A stretch of 64,000 bases of DNA from Rhodovarius crocodyli (GCF_004005855.1 NZ_SACL01000008.1:156089-220088), one strand, 5' to 3'; shown: positions 1 through 9,397, numbered from the stretch's first letter. Translations and numbers: made by a program. The notes: generated from the letters alone by a model not told the origin.

Positions 1-380
1 AGCGCCGGATGCGCCCGCCGCAAGGCCGGCAGGCGCGGCATCAGCCAGCGCGTGGCGAAGCTGGGCGCGACCGAGACGGAGATACCCGCGGCCTTGGTGC
101 CCTTCAGCCGGCTCATCGCGCGGGTGATGCCCTCGAAGGCGGCGGTGGCCTCGCCCAGCAGATCCTCGCCGGCGGGTGTCAGCGTCAGCCCTCGCGCATC
201 GCGGCGGAACAGAGGCAGGCCCAGCACATCCTCCAGCGTGCGCACGGCATGGCTGACGGCGCTGGGCGTGACGCTCAGCTCGGCGGCGGCGGCGGTGAAG
301 CCGCCCAGTCTCCCCGCGGCCTCGAAAAGCCGAAGCGGGGCCAGAGGAGGAAGGTGATGAGGTGGCAGGCTGCGTGACAT
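1..380 (-). CDS. LysR-family transcriptional regulator (GcvA-like), C-terminus beyond window
   Basis: Reading leftward from the ATG at 378-380 gives a winged-helix LysR N-terminus: LRLFEAAGRLGGFTAAAAEL, then VTPSAVSHAVRTLED as the recognition helix, then LFRRDARGLTLTPAGEDLL. The effector-binding domain begins (VSVAPSFATRWLMPRLP) and runs off the window. A GGAGAG ribosome site precedes the ATG. The sequence style fits the GcvA-like subgroup, but the effector cannot be named. It is divergent from the DUF1127 gene, which it may control as LysR proteins often do for divergent neighbours; that is inference. Confidence 0.9.
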   Translation of the reverse strand, partial: MSRSLPPHHLPPLAPLRLFEAAGRLGGFTAAAAELSVTPSAVSHAVRTLEDVLGLPLFRRDARGLTLTPAGEDLLGEATAAFEGITRAMSRLKGTKAAGISVSVAPSFATRWLMPRLPALRRAHPA

Positions 381-566
381 GGCTCTCTCCGGCCATGATC
401 GCAGCAAATCCGGGGCATGTTCCGCCACGAAAATGTCAGCATGACTGTCACGATAGCCACGCGGGTCTGTAATCTTGAAGCGTCCTCACGGCGCATGACG
501 ACCCCTCGCTGTTGCGGTGGCGCCCGAAACGTCAGGGTCCGGCTCCGGTCCACACAGAGCCTTGCC

Positions 567-782
567 ATGACCCCTTTCGCCGCCCGGGCCTCGCGCCTGC
601 TCCCCGCCCTGCCCCTGCGCAGCCCTTCCCTCATGCCGCTGCTCCGCTGGCTGCGGGATGCCCATGAACGCTGGCGCGAACGCCGCCTGCTGGAGGAGAT
701 GACCGACCGCGACCTGCGCGACATGGGCATCACCCGCCACGATGCGCTGCATGAGGCCGCGAAGCCCTTCTGGCGCGACTGA
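567..782 (+). CDS. Small DUF1127 (YjiS-like) protein
   Basis: A 71-residue protein whose C-terminal half (RRLLEEMTDRDLRDMGITRH) matches the DUF1127 signature: a basic helix followed by a conserved turn of the form L.D.GI.R. Such arginine-rich small proteins are widespread in alphaproteobacteria; some bind RNA or affect phosphate and stress responses, but no function can be assigned here. The frame is open upstream to 417; the ATG at 567 is preferred because the domain needs only this length and the upstream part has no family likeness. Its ribosome site is weak. Confidence 0.7.
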   Translation: MTPFAARASRLLPALPLRSPSLMPLLRWLRDAHERWRERRLLEEMTDRDLRDMGITRHDALHEAAKPFWRD

Positions 783-875
783 GCCGCCCGACCGGCCGGA
801 AGAGCCAACGCTTGCATGGAAGCGGCGCCGCTGCCACGCTGCGCCCCGTCAGATAACCCGCCAAGGGAGACGTCC

Positions 876-2099
876 ATGTCCCATTTCACCCGACGCGCCG
901 CCATCGGCGGCGCCGCCGGCGTTTTCGCGACCTCCGCCAGCCCCTCCTTCGGGCAGCAGCAGACGCTCAAGATCGGCGTGCTGGCCGATTTCTCCGGCCC
1001 CTACCGCTCCACCTCCGGCCCGACCAGCCTGGCCGCCGCCCAGCAGGCGGTGGAGGATGCGGTGGGCCTCGGCTTCCGCGTCGAGGTACTACAGGGCGAC
1101 CACCAGAACCGCCCCGATGCCGCCCTGGCCCTCGCCCGCCGCTGGATCGACCAGGACGGCGTGGACATGATCTGCGAGACCAACAACTCCGCCGTCGCGC
1201 TGGCCGTCGCGAACCTGGTGAAGGAGAAGGACAAGCTCCAGCTCTCCTCCGGCGCCGCCTCCTCCGCGCTGACCGGCGCGCAGTGCAGCACCCATACCGT
1301 CCACTGGACCTATGACACCTGGATGTTCGCCAATGTGGTGGGCGGCGCCACGGTGCGGGCAGGTGGTGACAGCTGGTACTTCCTGACCGCGGACTACGCC
1401 TTCGGCCACCAGCTGGAACGAGACGCCTCGGGCTTCGTGCAGCGCGCGGGCGGGCGGGTGCTGGGCAGCGCGCGCTTCCCCTTCCCCGGCACGACCGACT
1501 TCTCCTCCTTCCTGCTGCAGGCCCAGGCCAGTCGCGCGAAGGTGGTGGGCCTGGGCATGGCCGCCGCCGACACGGTGAACTGCGTGAAGCAGGCGCATGA
1601 ATTCGGCCTGACGCGGCGGGGCCAGAAGCTGGCCGGCATGATCATGTTCGCGCAGGACATCCGCGGCATCGGCCTGGAAGCCGCCCAGGGCATGCTGATG
1701 AGCGAGGTGTTCTACCACGACCTCAACGACCGCACGCGGGGCCTCGCGCAGCGCATCTTCCGCCGCACCCCCGACAACATGCCCAGCCAGGAACACGCCG
1801 GCACCTATTCCTGCGTCGTGCATTACCTGAAGGCGGTGAAGGAGGTGGGCATCGCACGCGCCAAGCAGTCCGGCATTGCGGTGCTGGAGGTGATGAAGCG
1901 CATGCCGACCGACGACGACGCCTTCGGCCCGGGCCGCATCCGCGAGGACAACCGCAAGATCCACCCCGCCTATCTGTTCGAGGTGAAGTCGCCCTCCGAA
2001 AGCCGGGGCCCTTGGGACTTCTACAAGCTGGTCTCGACAGTGCCGACCGAGGAGGCGTTCCGCCCTATCGCCGAGGGCGGCTGCCCGCTGATCCGATAG
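876..2099 (+). CDS. ABC transporter periplasmic substrate-binding protein, branched-chain amino acid/amide type
   Basis: A 407-residue receptor of the type I periplasmic-binding fold (Peripla_BP_6 group). It opens with a twin-arginine-like signal (HFTRRAAIGGAAGVFATSAS), followed by LKIGVLADFSGPYRSTSGP, the usual first strand and ligand loop. The ATG at 876 has a GGGAGA ribosome site and is preferred over the in-frame ATG at 816. No permease or ATPase gene is adjacent, so it is an orphan receptor here. Ligand class (amino acids, urea or short amides) is inferred from family only. A GC-rich hairpin follows the stop. Confidence 0.88.
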   Translation: MSHFTRRAAIGGAAGVFATSASPSFGQQQTLKIGVLADFSGPYRSTSGPTSLAAAQQAVEDAVGLGFRVEVLQGDHQNRPDAALALARRWIDQDGVDMICETNNSAVALAVANLVKEKDKLQLSSGAASSALTGAQCSTHTVHWTYDTWMFANVVGGATVRAGGDSWYFLTADYAFGHQLERDASGFVQRAGGRVLGSARFPFPGTTDFSSFLLQAQASRAKVVGLGMAAADTVNCVKQAHEFGLTRRGQKLAGMIMFAQDIRGIGLEAAQGMLMSEVFYHDLNDRTRGLAQRIFRRTPDNMPSQEHAGTYSCVVHYLKAVKEVGIARAKQSGIAVLEVMKRMPTDDDAFGPGRIREDNRKIHPAYLFEVKSPSESRGPWDFYKLVSTVPTEEAFRPIAEGGCPLIR

Positions 2100-2121
2100 G
2101 CCGTCCCCATCGCCGCCATCG

Positions 2122-2149
2122 GCCCGGCCCCCGTCGAGCGGGGCCGGGC
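2122..2149 (+). terminator. GC-rich hairpin after the substrate-binding protein gene
   Basis: Perfect 10-bp stem (2122-2131 with 2140-2149, 8-nt loop) followed by GTTACTTTAGG, a weak T-rich tail. Position 22 nt after the stop at 2099 supports a terminator role. Confidence 0.6.
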
Positions 2150-2240
2150 GTTACTTTAGGTTCCTTTCGAAGGCGCTGAAACAGCGCTAGATCACGAACC
2201 CGTGAGAACCCGCGACAGGCGGGATTCGAGAGGAATGCCC

Positions 2241-2969
2241 ATGACCACTGTTCTCGTCTGGAACAATCACCTCCGCCCCATCGGCAATTCCTTTCCGGGC
2301 CATGCCTCGGTTTCGATCGACGACAATTGGGCCAGCGACAAATCCTATGTCAGCTGGCTGCCGGGCGACGATCACAAGATCTTCCGCGAATTCGGCAGAG
2401 CCGGCGCCAGCATCTCGACCGACCTGATGTTCGAGAAATACGCCCCCGACCACATCATCCGCATCACCGGCATGGACGTGATGGCCATGATGTCCAAGTG
2501 GAACGAGGTCCGCAGCAAGGAAAACGCGCATTACCGCTATACGCGCAAGAACTGCTCCACCATCGCCAGCCGCGTGCTGAAGGCAGGCAGTGCCCAGGGC
2601 GGGCTGAAACGGCATCACATCATCTGGACACCGCTGATGGTGAAGCGCCTGGCGCTGGAAATGGGCGGGACGACCATGCTCTGGACCGACCTGCTGCAGG
2701 AATGCCGGCAGCGGGGCCACCTGTCGCCGGGCGACGTGCTGGTGCTGCAGAACCTTCACAAGCGGGATGAACGGTCGGGGTCGTCCATGACGACCTTCCA
2801 CTACAGCAGGGGCGCGCCCTCTCAGCCCAAGACAGGCATGCTGTGGGGCAACCGCCAGCACCACCTGCACATCAAGGACGGGGGCCGCTGCTATGTGAGC
2901 GACGGGACCCTGATGAACACCCAGGTCGCGCATATCAGCGGCACCACCGCGAACTTCACCGACGAGTAG
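2241..2969 (+). CDS. Putative permuted NlpC/P60 (papain-like) cysteine hydrolase
   Basis: A 242-residue protein without a signal peptide. It carries the circularly permuted papain-like arrangement seen in NlpC/P60-LRAT relatives: an early histidine in FPGHASVSIDD (His21) and a later cysteine in YTRKNCSTIASRVLKAG (Cys105, at a helix start). Some families with this layout are amidases or acyltransferases, including type VI effectors, but nothing nearby encodes a secretion system. The ATG at 2241 is chosen because GAGAGGA lies 6 nt upstream; the ATG at 2235 abuts that site. Function is uncertain. Confidence 0.6.
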   Translation: MTTVLVWNNHLRPIGNSFPGHASVSIDDNWASDKSYVSWLPGDDHKIFREFGRAGASISTDLMFEKYAPDHIIRITGMDVMAMMSKWNEVRSKENAHYRYTRKNCSTIASRVLKAGSAQGGLKRHHIIWTPLMVKRLALEMGGTTMLWTDLLQECRQRGHLSPGDVLVLQNLHKRDERSGSSMTTFHYSRGAPSQPKTGMLWGNRQHHLHIKDGGRCYVSDGTLMNTQVAHISGTTANFTDE

Positions 2970-2973
2970 CCGC

Positions 2974-4530
2974 CTACAGCTTCGCCTCCCAGAACATCGG
3001 ATAGGCGGCCTGCGGCAGATCCCTGAGCCGGTCGCGATAACCCGCCGGAATGGTGAACTGCCCCCACATGACAGAGGGCGTGTGGCGCACCGCCGCCCCC
3101 TGGATCTCGGCCGCGATGCGCTTGCGGTCGTCCGCCGTGGGCGCCAGGGCGAACTCGCGCAGCAGCCGCTCGATATCCCGGTCGCAATCCCAGCCCGGAT
3201 AGTCGGAACAGGTGTTGGACACATAGAAATGCGTGAGCGGTGAGAACATGTCCGTGCCGTTGGCGTAGACGGTGAACATGTGCCAGCCCTCACGCCGGGC
3301 GCGGCGGGCCAGCACCGTGCCCCAGTCCATCTGCTGTTCCTCGACGTTGAACCCCGCCAGCTTCATGTTCTGGATCATCACCTGGGCCGCCGTCTGGCTG
3401 ATGCTGCCGGCCACCGTCATGAAGATGATGTTCTGGCCGCGATAATTGGTGCGCGCCAGCATGCGCTTCGCTTCCTCGACATCGACACCCACCGCCTCGG
3501 CGCCCGCGCGGCTGTCCAGCGGTGCGTCGCACAGGAAGAAGGACGGGCAAGGCGGTGCCCGGAACCGCTCGGGAATGCCGATCGCCGTCAGCACCGAGGC
3601 CTGGTCCGAGCAGCGCCACAGCACCTGCCGGATCGCCGGGTCGTCGAAGGGCGCTGCCGCATGGTTCAGCCGGAAATTGCCCTGGAACATGTGGATGCCA
3701 CCGAGGCCCAGCAGCCGCACGCCCCGCGCGCGCTCCAGCCGCGGCAGCAGGTCGAAGGGCAGATACTGCATGTAGTCGATCTCGCCCTGCATCAGGGCCG
3801 AGGCCCCCGTCGCCGCATCGGGCATGACGCGCAGGGTGATGGTGTCCAGATGCACGCGCTTGCCGCCGGCCAGGAAATCCACCGGCTCCTCACGCGGGAC
3901 GTAATCGGGGTTGCGTTCCAGCACCATGTAGTTGCCCGGGCGCCAATCCGCCGCGCGGAAACGGAACGGCCCGCTGCCGACATATTCGCGGATGCGGGTC
4001 TCCACCGGCACGCGGGCCAGCCGCTCCGGCAGCATCACCGGCAGGGGCGCGTTGGGCTTGCCCAGCACATCCAGCACCAGCGGAAAGGGACGGGACAACA
4101 CCAGGCGGAAGCTGCGCGCGTCGGTCGTCACGAGTTCGGACTTCGCGGCCCACAGCATGCGGCCCTGCGCATCGCGCGGCGCCCAGCGTTCCAGGCTGGC
4201 CACGCAGTCGGCCGCCGTCACGGGCGCGCCGTCATGCCATTTCAGCCCCTCACGCAGGCGGAAGGTCCAGGTCAGCCCGTCGGCGCTGGCCTCATGGCTT
4301 TCGACCATCTGCGGGCGGATCATGCCCTGCCCGTCCATGGCGTACAGCGTATCGAACACGTGATAGGCGAAGGTGCGGGTGATGGCCGCCGTGGTGGCAT
4401 GGGGGTCGAGGATCACCACCTCGCTTTCCAGCACCAGGTTGGCATTGCCTGCCGCGCGGGCCGGCGGTGCCATCCAGGGCAGCGCCAACCCCGCCAGCGC
4501 GCCTCGACGGCCGAACTCCATGCGGTTCAT
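2974..4530 (-). CDS. Peptide/oligopeptide ABC transporter substrate-binding protein (SBP family 5)
   Basis: About 518 residues with a signal sequence (MEFGRRGALAGLALPWMAPP region) and typical DppA/OppA-family blocks: LDPHATTAAITRTFAYHVFD, LTWTFRLREGLKWHDGAPVT, and GSGPFRFRAADWRPGNYMVL. Starts at 4539, 4530 and 4521 are all in frame and cannot be separated. It is divergent from the penicillin-acylase gene with about 75 bp between them, which suggests co-regulated uptake and cleavage of an amide or peptide. No permease genes are adjacent. It ends tail-to-tail with the permuted-papain gene, 4 bp apart. Confidence 0.88.
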   Translation of the reverse strand: MNRMEFGRRGALAGLALPWMAPPARAAGNANLVLESEVVILDPHATTAAITRTFAYHVFDTLYAMDGQGMIRPQMVESHEASADGLTWTFRLREGLKWHDGAPVTAADCVASLERWAPRDAQGRMLWAAKSELVTTDARSFRLVLSRPFPLVLDVLGKPNAPLPVMLPERLARVPVETRIREYVGSGPFRFRAADWRPGNYMVLERNPDYVPREEPVDFLAGGKRVHLDTITLRVMPDAATGASALMQGEIDYMQYLPFDLLPRLERARGVRLLGLGGIHMFQGNFRLNHAAAPFDDPAIRQVLWRCSDQASVLTAIGIPERFRAPPCPSFFLCDAPLDSRAGAEAVGVDVEEAKRMLARTNYRGQNIIFMTVAGSISQTAAQVMIQNMKLAGFNVEEQQMDWGTVLARRARREGWHMFTVYANGTDMFSPLTHFYVSNTCSDYPGWDCDRDIERLLREFALAPTADDRKRIAAEIQGAAVRHTPSVMWGQFTIPAGYRDRLRDLPQAAYPMFWEAKL

Positions 4531-4605
4531 CCTGCCCATCCCTATCCGTTTCCGCCGCGACGGTATTTGATGGCGGCAAGACACGTCCAGCAAAGAGGTG
4601 AGCCG

Positions 4606-6897
4606 ATGGATTGGCAGAAGATCGCACGGGAGGCGGTGCCGCCGCTGGATGGAGAGCTGCGCATCCCCGGCCTGGACGGCCCGGCGACGGTTCTGCGCGA
4701 CGATCTGGGCATCGCGCACATCAAGGCGGGCTCCACGCGCGACGCCTTCCTGGCCCAGGGCTTCTGCCACGCGCAGGACCGGCTGTTCCAGATGGAGCTG
4801 AACCGCCGGCGCGCGCTGGGCCGCAGCGCCGAATGGCTGGGTGCTGCCGCCTTCGGCGCCGACGCGCTGGCCCGGCGGCTGGGGGTGGAGGCCGCGAGCC
4901 GCCGCGACGCCGCCGCCCTCACCGATGAGGCAAAGGCCATGATCGAGGCCTATGCCGCCGGGGTGAACGCCTTCATCGCCAGCGGCGCCCCGCTGCCCAT
5001 CGAGTACACGCTGCTGGGCGCCACGCCCGAGCCCTGGGAGGGCTGGCACACCATCGCCGTCATGCGGCGCCTGGGCCTGCTGATGGGCAGCGTGTGGTTC
5101 AAGCTGTGGCGCGCCGCCGCCCTGCCAGTGGCGGGCGAGGCCGTGACCAGCCTGCGCTATGACGATGGCGGCCGCGACTTCCTGCTGATGCCCCAGGGCG
5201 CCGAGGCCGATCGCTGGCGCGCCAGCCTGGCCGAGCTGGCGCCGGCCGTGCAGGCGCTGATGGAGGCCGCCGCCCCGGACGCCACCGGCGGCGGCAGCAA
5301 CAACTGGGCCGTCGGCCCCGCGCTCAGTGAAACCGGCCGCCCGGTGCTGGCCGGCGACCCGCACCGCGTGTTCGAGATGCCGAACATGTACGCCCAGGGC
5401 CATCTGGCCTGCGAAGAGTTCGACGTCATCGGCCTGACGGTGCCGGGCGTGCCTGGCTTTCCGCATTTCGCCCATAACGGGCGCGTGGCCTATTGCGTCA
5501 CCCACGGCTTCGCGGACATCCACGATGTCTATGTCGAACGCTTCGACGAAGGCGCGCAGCACGCCGAGTTCCAGGGCAGTTGGGAAGCGGTGGAGCGGCG
5601 CAGCGAGACCATCGCCATCCGGGGAGAGGCCCCGCGTGAGGTGGAGATCGTGGTGACGCGCCACGGCCCTGTCATCGCCGGCGAGCCCGCCGGCGGCCAT
5701 GCCCTGACGCTGAAAAGCGTGCAGTTCGCCGAGACCGACCTCTCCTTCGACTGCCTGCCGCGCATGCTGCGCGCCGATGACGTGCGCAGCCTGTATGAGG
5801 CGACGCGCGGCTGGGGGCTGATCGACCATAATCTGGTGGCCGGCGACACCGCCGGGCACATCGGCTGGCTGCTGCGCGCCCGCCTGCCGAAGCGCGCGCG
5901 GGAAAACGGCTGGCTGCCCATGCCCGGCTGGACCGGCGATCACGAATGGCAGGGCTGGATCGCGCATGAGGACATGCCGGTGATCCATGACCCCGAGGGC
6001 CACATCATCGTCACCGCCAACAACCGCATCGCCGATGAGGACCACCCGGACTACCTGCTGACCGACTGCCACCCGCCCTATCGCGCGCGCCGTGTGGCGG
6101 CCCTGCTGCTGGGCGATGCCGCCACCCGCAGCCCGGCCGGTGCCGCCGCCATTCATGGCGATGTGCAGTCCCAGCCCGCCGCCGATTTCCTGGCCCGCCT
6201 GCGCGCCCTGGCCTGCAGCGGCCCCGCCGAGGCGCTTCGCGCCGAACTGGCCGGCTGGGATGCCCGCATGGAGGCGGGCTCCGTCACCGCCGGGCGCTAC
6301 ATCGCCTTCCGCCTGGCGCTGACGAAGCGCTTCGCCGCCGTCAGCGGTCTGGGCGCGCTGGGCAGCCACCCGTACCTGTCGCCCGCCCCCGGCGTGGCGC
6401 CGCTGATGCAGCTGTGGTGGAACCTGCCCGCCCTGCTGCGCGCCGACGACGCCGCCCTGCTGAAGGGTGCAAGCTGGGATGACCTGCTGCGCGCGGCTTT
6501 GGAGGAAGTAGCGGCCAACCCGCCCTCCGAGCCCTGGGGCGAGACCCACCGCCCCAAGCTGGCTCACCCGCTGTCAGCGCTGTTCCCCGACGCCGCGGCC
6601 GTGCTGGACATCCCGGCCGAGGCGCTGGGCGGGGACGGCGATTGCGTCATGGCCAATGGGTTGATCGCGCAGATCGGCCCGCGCGCCGGCTATGGCGCGC
6701 TGTCGCGCTATGCCTTCGATGTAGGGAACTGGGAAAACAGCCTCTGGACCGTGTTCCACGGCGCCTCGGGCCATCCCGGCAGTCCGCATTACGCGGACCA
6801 GCACAAGACATGGGCGGCGGCGCGGATGACGCCGATGCGCTATGGCTGGGCCGGGCTGGAAGCCGCGGCCCGGGCCAGGCAGACGCTCCGGCCTTAG
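4606..6897 (+). CDS. Penicillin acylase family (Ntn-hydrolase) amidase
   Basis: A 763-residue precursor of the penicillin G/acyl-homoserine-lactone acylase family, which hydrolyses N-acyl amides. Family hallmarks: VLRDDLGIAHIKAGSTRDAF and AQGFCHAQDRLFQMELNRRR near the N-terminus, and the autoprocessing site GGGSNNWAVGP, in which Ser231 would become the new N-terminal nucleophile of the beta chain. Later LAGDPH and TANNRIADEDHPDY also fit. No signal peptide is evident, so a cytoplasmic enzyme is likely. The ATG at 4606 follows AGAGGTG; upstream in-frame sequence lies antisense to the receptor gene. Natural substrate unknown. Confidence 0.92.
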   Translation: MDWQKIAREAVPPLDGELRIPGLDGPATVLRDDLGIAHIKAGSTRDAFLAQGFCHAQDRLFQMELNRRRALGRSAEWLGAAAFGADALARRLGVEAASRRDAAALTDEAKAMIEAYAAGVNAFIASGAPLPIEYTLLGATPEPWEGWHTIAVMRRLGLLMGSVWFKLWRAAALPVAGEAVTSLRYDDGGRDFLLMPQGAEADRWRASLAELAPAVQALMEAAAPDATGGGSNNWAVGPALSETGRPVLAGDPHRVFEMPNMYAQGHLACEEFDVIGLTVPGVPGFPHFAHNGRVAYCVTHGFADIHDVYVERFDEGAQHAEFQGSWEAVERRSETIAIRGEAPREVEIVVTRHGPVIAGEPAGGHALTLKSVQFAETDLSFDCLPRMLRADDVRSLYEATRGWGLIDHNLVAGDTAGHIGWLLRARLPKRARENGWLPMPGWTGDHEWQGWIAHEDMPVIHDPEGHIIVTANNRIADEDHPDYLLTDCHPPYRARRVAALLLGDAATRSPAGAAAIHGDVQSQPAADFLARLRALACSGPAEALRAELAGWDARMEAGSVTAGRYIAFRLALTKRFAAVSGLGALGSHPYLSPAPGVAPLMQLWWNLPALLRADDAALLKGASWDDLLRAALEEVAANPPSEPWGETHRPKLAHPLSALFPDAAAVLDIPAEALGGDGDCVMANGLIAQIGPRAGYGALSRYAFDVGNWENSLWTVFHGASGHPGSPHYADQHKTWAAARMTPMRYGWAGLEAAARARQTLRP

Positions 6898-8546
6898 CGC
6901 GGCGCGTCCGGGAAGAACCGGACGCCGGCGCGCGCCAGCCCGCCCGCCAGCCCGATCGGCGTGCCATCCGCACGCCAGCAGGCCGCACCTTCCATCATCC
7001 CGTCCTCCATGAACCGGATGGCGCACATGCCGCCGCCCACATGCGGCACGCGCTGCACCACATGCCCCTTGGCCGCCAGCGCATCGCTGATCGCCTCGGG
7101 GAAGCCGCGCTCGACCTCCAGCGGGCCGCCCTGGGTCCAGATGCGCGGCGCCTCCACCGCTTCCTGCACGCTCATCCCATGGTCGATCAGGCTGATGGCC
7201 GCCTGGAAGGCGCTGCCGAAGATGCGCAAACCACCCGGCAGGCCCAGCGCCGCCCAGGGCTTGCCGTCCTTCAGGATGATCATGGGCGACATGGAGGTCG
7301 TGACCCGCTTGCCCGGCGCGATGGAGTTGGCGAGACCAGGACGCGGGTTGAACAGCGCCATGTAGTTGTTCGGGATCAGCCCCGTCTCCTTCAGCAGGAA
7401 GCGCGCCCCGAACAGCGAGTTGATGGTGTGGGTCGCCACCACGATCCGCCCTTCGGCATCGGCGACCGTCAGGTGGGTGGTGTGCGCCTCGCCGGGCGTC
7501 ACGCCGGCGGGCCAGGCGCGGCTGCGCGCGGGGTCGAACTCGGCGCGGCGCTGGGCCGCGTACTCCTTGCTGATCAGCTTGGCGACCGGCACCGGCACGA
7601 AGGCCGGGTCGGCGGTGGCCGCCGCGCGGTCGGCAAAGGCCATGCGCAGCGCCTCGGCCTTCAGGTGCAGATCCTCCACGCTGCCGAAGCCCATGGCGCC
7701 GACATCGAAGCCCTCCAGCAGGTTCATCATCTGCACCACATGCACCCCGGCCGCGGAGGGCGGAGGCGGCAGCACGATCTCAAAGCCGCGATAGGTGCCG
7801 CGCACGGCCTCGCGGGGGATCATGCTGTGCCCCGCCAGGTCGGCGTTGGTCACGATGCCGCCGCGCGCCGCGATCTCGGCGCAGGCCGAGGCACCGATGG
7901 AACCGCCATGCAGGGCGCCCGGGCCCTCCTTGGCGATGGTCTCCATCGTCTCGGCCAGGGCGCCGTTGATGACGCGGGTGCCGGGCTTCACCGGCTCGCC
8001 GCCCGGCATGAACAGCGCCGCGATGCCCGGGTCCAGCAGCAGGTCCTCACCGGCGGTCGCGGCGCATTCACTCAGATAGGGGGTGGCCAGGAAGCCGCGC
8101 TTCGCCAGCCGGATGGCCGGCTGCATCACATCAGCCAGCGAGAACCGGCCCTCGCGCTCCAGCGCCGCGGCCCAGGCCAGCAGATTGCCCGGCACGGCCA
8201 CCGACAGCGCGCCCAGCGTGTTGGCCTTGTCCACCGCCTCGATCACCAGCGGGTCGTCGGGCTTGGCCGGGGTGTACATGGTGGCGTGGGCGGCGGCGGG
8301 CGCGATGGACTGGCCGTCCAGCACCGTGTGGGTGCCGTCCGCGCCGCGCATGTGGAACATGCCGCCGCCGAACATGCCCACCATCATGGGCTCCGCCACC
8401 GTCAGCGCCAGCAGGCCGGCGACGGCGGCATCGATCGCCGTGCCGCCCTCCGCCAGCATCGACGCCGCGGCCGCCGAGGCCGCCGGGTGGTTGGTGACGA
8501 CCATGGAACGGCCGGTGGCGGGGCGCTTTTCGGTAACGATCTTCAT
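6894..8546 (-). CDS. ggt: Gamma-glutamyltransferase family protein
   Basis: A 550-residue gamma-glutamyltranspeptidase-family protein. N-terminal part has VTNHPAASAAAASMLAEGGT and GMFGGGMFHMRG; the autoprocessing site is HTTHLTVADAEGRIVVATHT, with Thr356 as predicted nucleophile of the small subunit. LGLPGGLRIF and DHGMSVQEAVEAPRIW are also family blocks. No clear signal peptide is present with the ATG at 8546 (MKIVTEKRP), so it may act in the cytoplasm on gamma-glutamyl or related amides. Its stop overlaps the penicillin-acylase stop by 4 bp, tail-to-tail. Confidence 0.9.
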   Translation of the reverse strand: MKIVTEKRPATGRSMVVTNHPAASAAAASMLAEGGTAIDAAVAGLLALTVAEPMMVGMFGGGMFHMRGADGTHTVLDGQSIAPAAAHATMYTPAKPDDPLVIEAVDKANTLGALSVAVPGNLLAWAAALEREGRFSLADVMQPAIRLAKRGFLATPYLSECAATAGEDLLLDPGIAALFMPGGEPVKPGTRVINGALAETMETIAKEGPGALHGGSIGASACAEIAARGGIVTNADLAGHSMIPREAVRGTYRGFEIVLPPPPSAAGVHVVQMMNLLEGFDVGAMGFGSVEDLHLKAEALRMAFADRAAATADPAFVPVPVAKLISKEYAAQRRAEFDPARSRAWPAGVTPGEAHTTHLTVADAEGRIVVATHTINSLFGARFLLKETGLIPNNYMALFNPRPGLANSIAPGKRVTTSMSPMIILKDGKPWAALGLPGGLRIFGSAFQAAISLIDHGMSVQEAVEAPRIWTQGGPLEVERGFPEAISDALAAKGHVVQRVPHVGGGMCAIRFMEDGMMEGAACWRADGTPIGLAGGLARAGVRFFPDAPR

Positions 8547-8588
8547 GGGGGCGAAGCCTGCCCCCATCACGGGCGGGCGGGAAGCCCC

Positions 8589-9242
8589 TCAGAACCCGGG
8601 CGCGGAGTCGGCATCCAGCGCGCGGGCGATATAGGCCGCCTGCTGCGGGCGATAGCGTTCCCACAACCGGCGCAGCTCGGCCACCGGCTCCTCGTGCCAG
8701 TCGACGCGCAGGTCCACCACCGGCCAGTCGAAGCGATCCGCCACCAGCAGGCCCGCGCCATGCTCGTCGTCGAACTCGCCGCCGGCTTCGAGCCCCGCCT
8801 CCAGCGCGCGCATCAGCCGCTCGGCCAGGGCCTCGCCGGCACTGGCCTCGAAGGCCGCGACCATGGCGGCCGGCACGGTATCGTTCGCCAGCAGATTGCC
8901 CATGGAGATGCAGTCGCGTCCCTGGGCCACCGCCGCCACCGCCATCGCCTGGTCGCCCGAGAAATGCGCGATGCCGCCCATGCGGTCCACGACCGCCACC
9001 TGGCGGTGCTGCAGCCCGCGGGTGGAGCGCGTCAGCAGGTCCACCACCGCCTGCGCCCCCAGCCCCTGGCGCAGCAGCACGAGGCCCTGCGGCCCCAGCG
9101 CCGGGTCGGACAGGTTCTGGGTGGCGACCGCCCCCATCGGCCCCGCCCAGGCGCAGCGCGCGGCGGTAGCGATGGAGGAGGAGGTGACGATGGTGCCGAA
9201 GGCACCCGTGGCGGCGCAGCGCGCGGTCAGCGAATAGGTCAT
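8589..9242 (-). CDS. DUF1028 family protein (Ntn-hydrolase-like fold)
   Basis: A 217-residue DUF1028 protein: MTYSLTARCAATGAFGTIVT, then WAGPMGAVATQNLSDPALGP, DRMGGIAHFSGDQAMAVAAV and QGRDCISMGNLLANDTVP. The family belongs, as I recall, to the Ntn-hydrolase clan, but its reaction is not established. The ATG at 9242 begins the conserved family N-terminus; the ORF is open to 9296. It lies upstream of ggt on the same strand with a 42-bp gap, so the two are probably co-transcribed and may act on the same amide-type substrates. Confidence 0.85.
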   Translation of the reverse strand: MTYSLTARCAATGAFGTIVTSSSIATAARCAWAGPMGAVATQNLSDPALGPQGLVLLRQGLGAQAVVDLLTRSTRGLQHRQVAVVDRMGGIAHFSGDQAMAVAAVAQGRDCISMGNLLANDTVPAAMVAAFEASAGEALAERLMRALEAGLEAGGEFDDEHGAGLLVADRFDWPVVDLRVDWHEEPVAELRRLWERYRPQQAAYIARALDADSAPGF

Positions 9243-9397
9243 GGGCGCGAAGGCTGCCGCATCCCGCCCGCCCCCGAAAGCACCGATCGGCGGCATTCCG
9301 CCGTTTCCAGGCGCATGAAGCTTGCGTGTAAGGCAGGCGTCGCCCTTGCGAAGCGCACGCTTCCGTGGGAAGCCTTACGCGCGTTTCGCGGTGAGCT

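Noticed and set aside
417..566. Upstream 50 codons of the DUF1127 frame
   Set aside because: No family similarity and no better ribosome site; they cover the LysR-DUF1127 divergent regulatory region.
3280..4605. N-terminal 442 codons of the long plus-strand frame leading into the penicillin acylase
   Set aside because: They lie antisense to the peptide receptor gene and show no family similarity; a good start exists at 4606.
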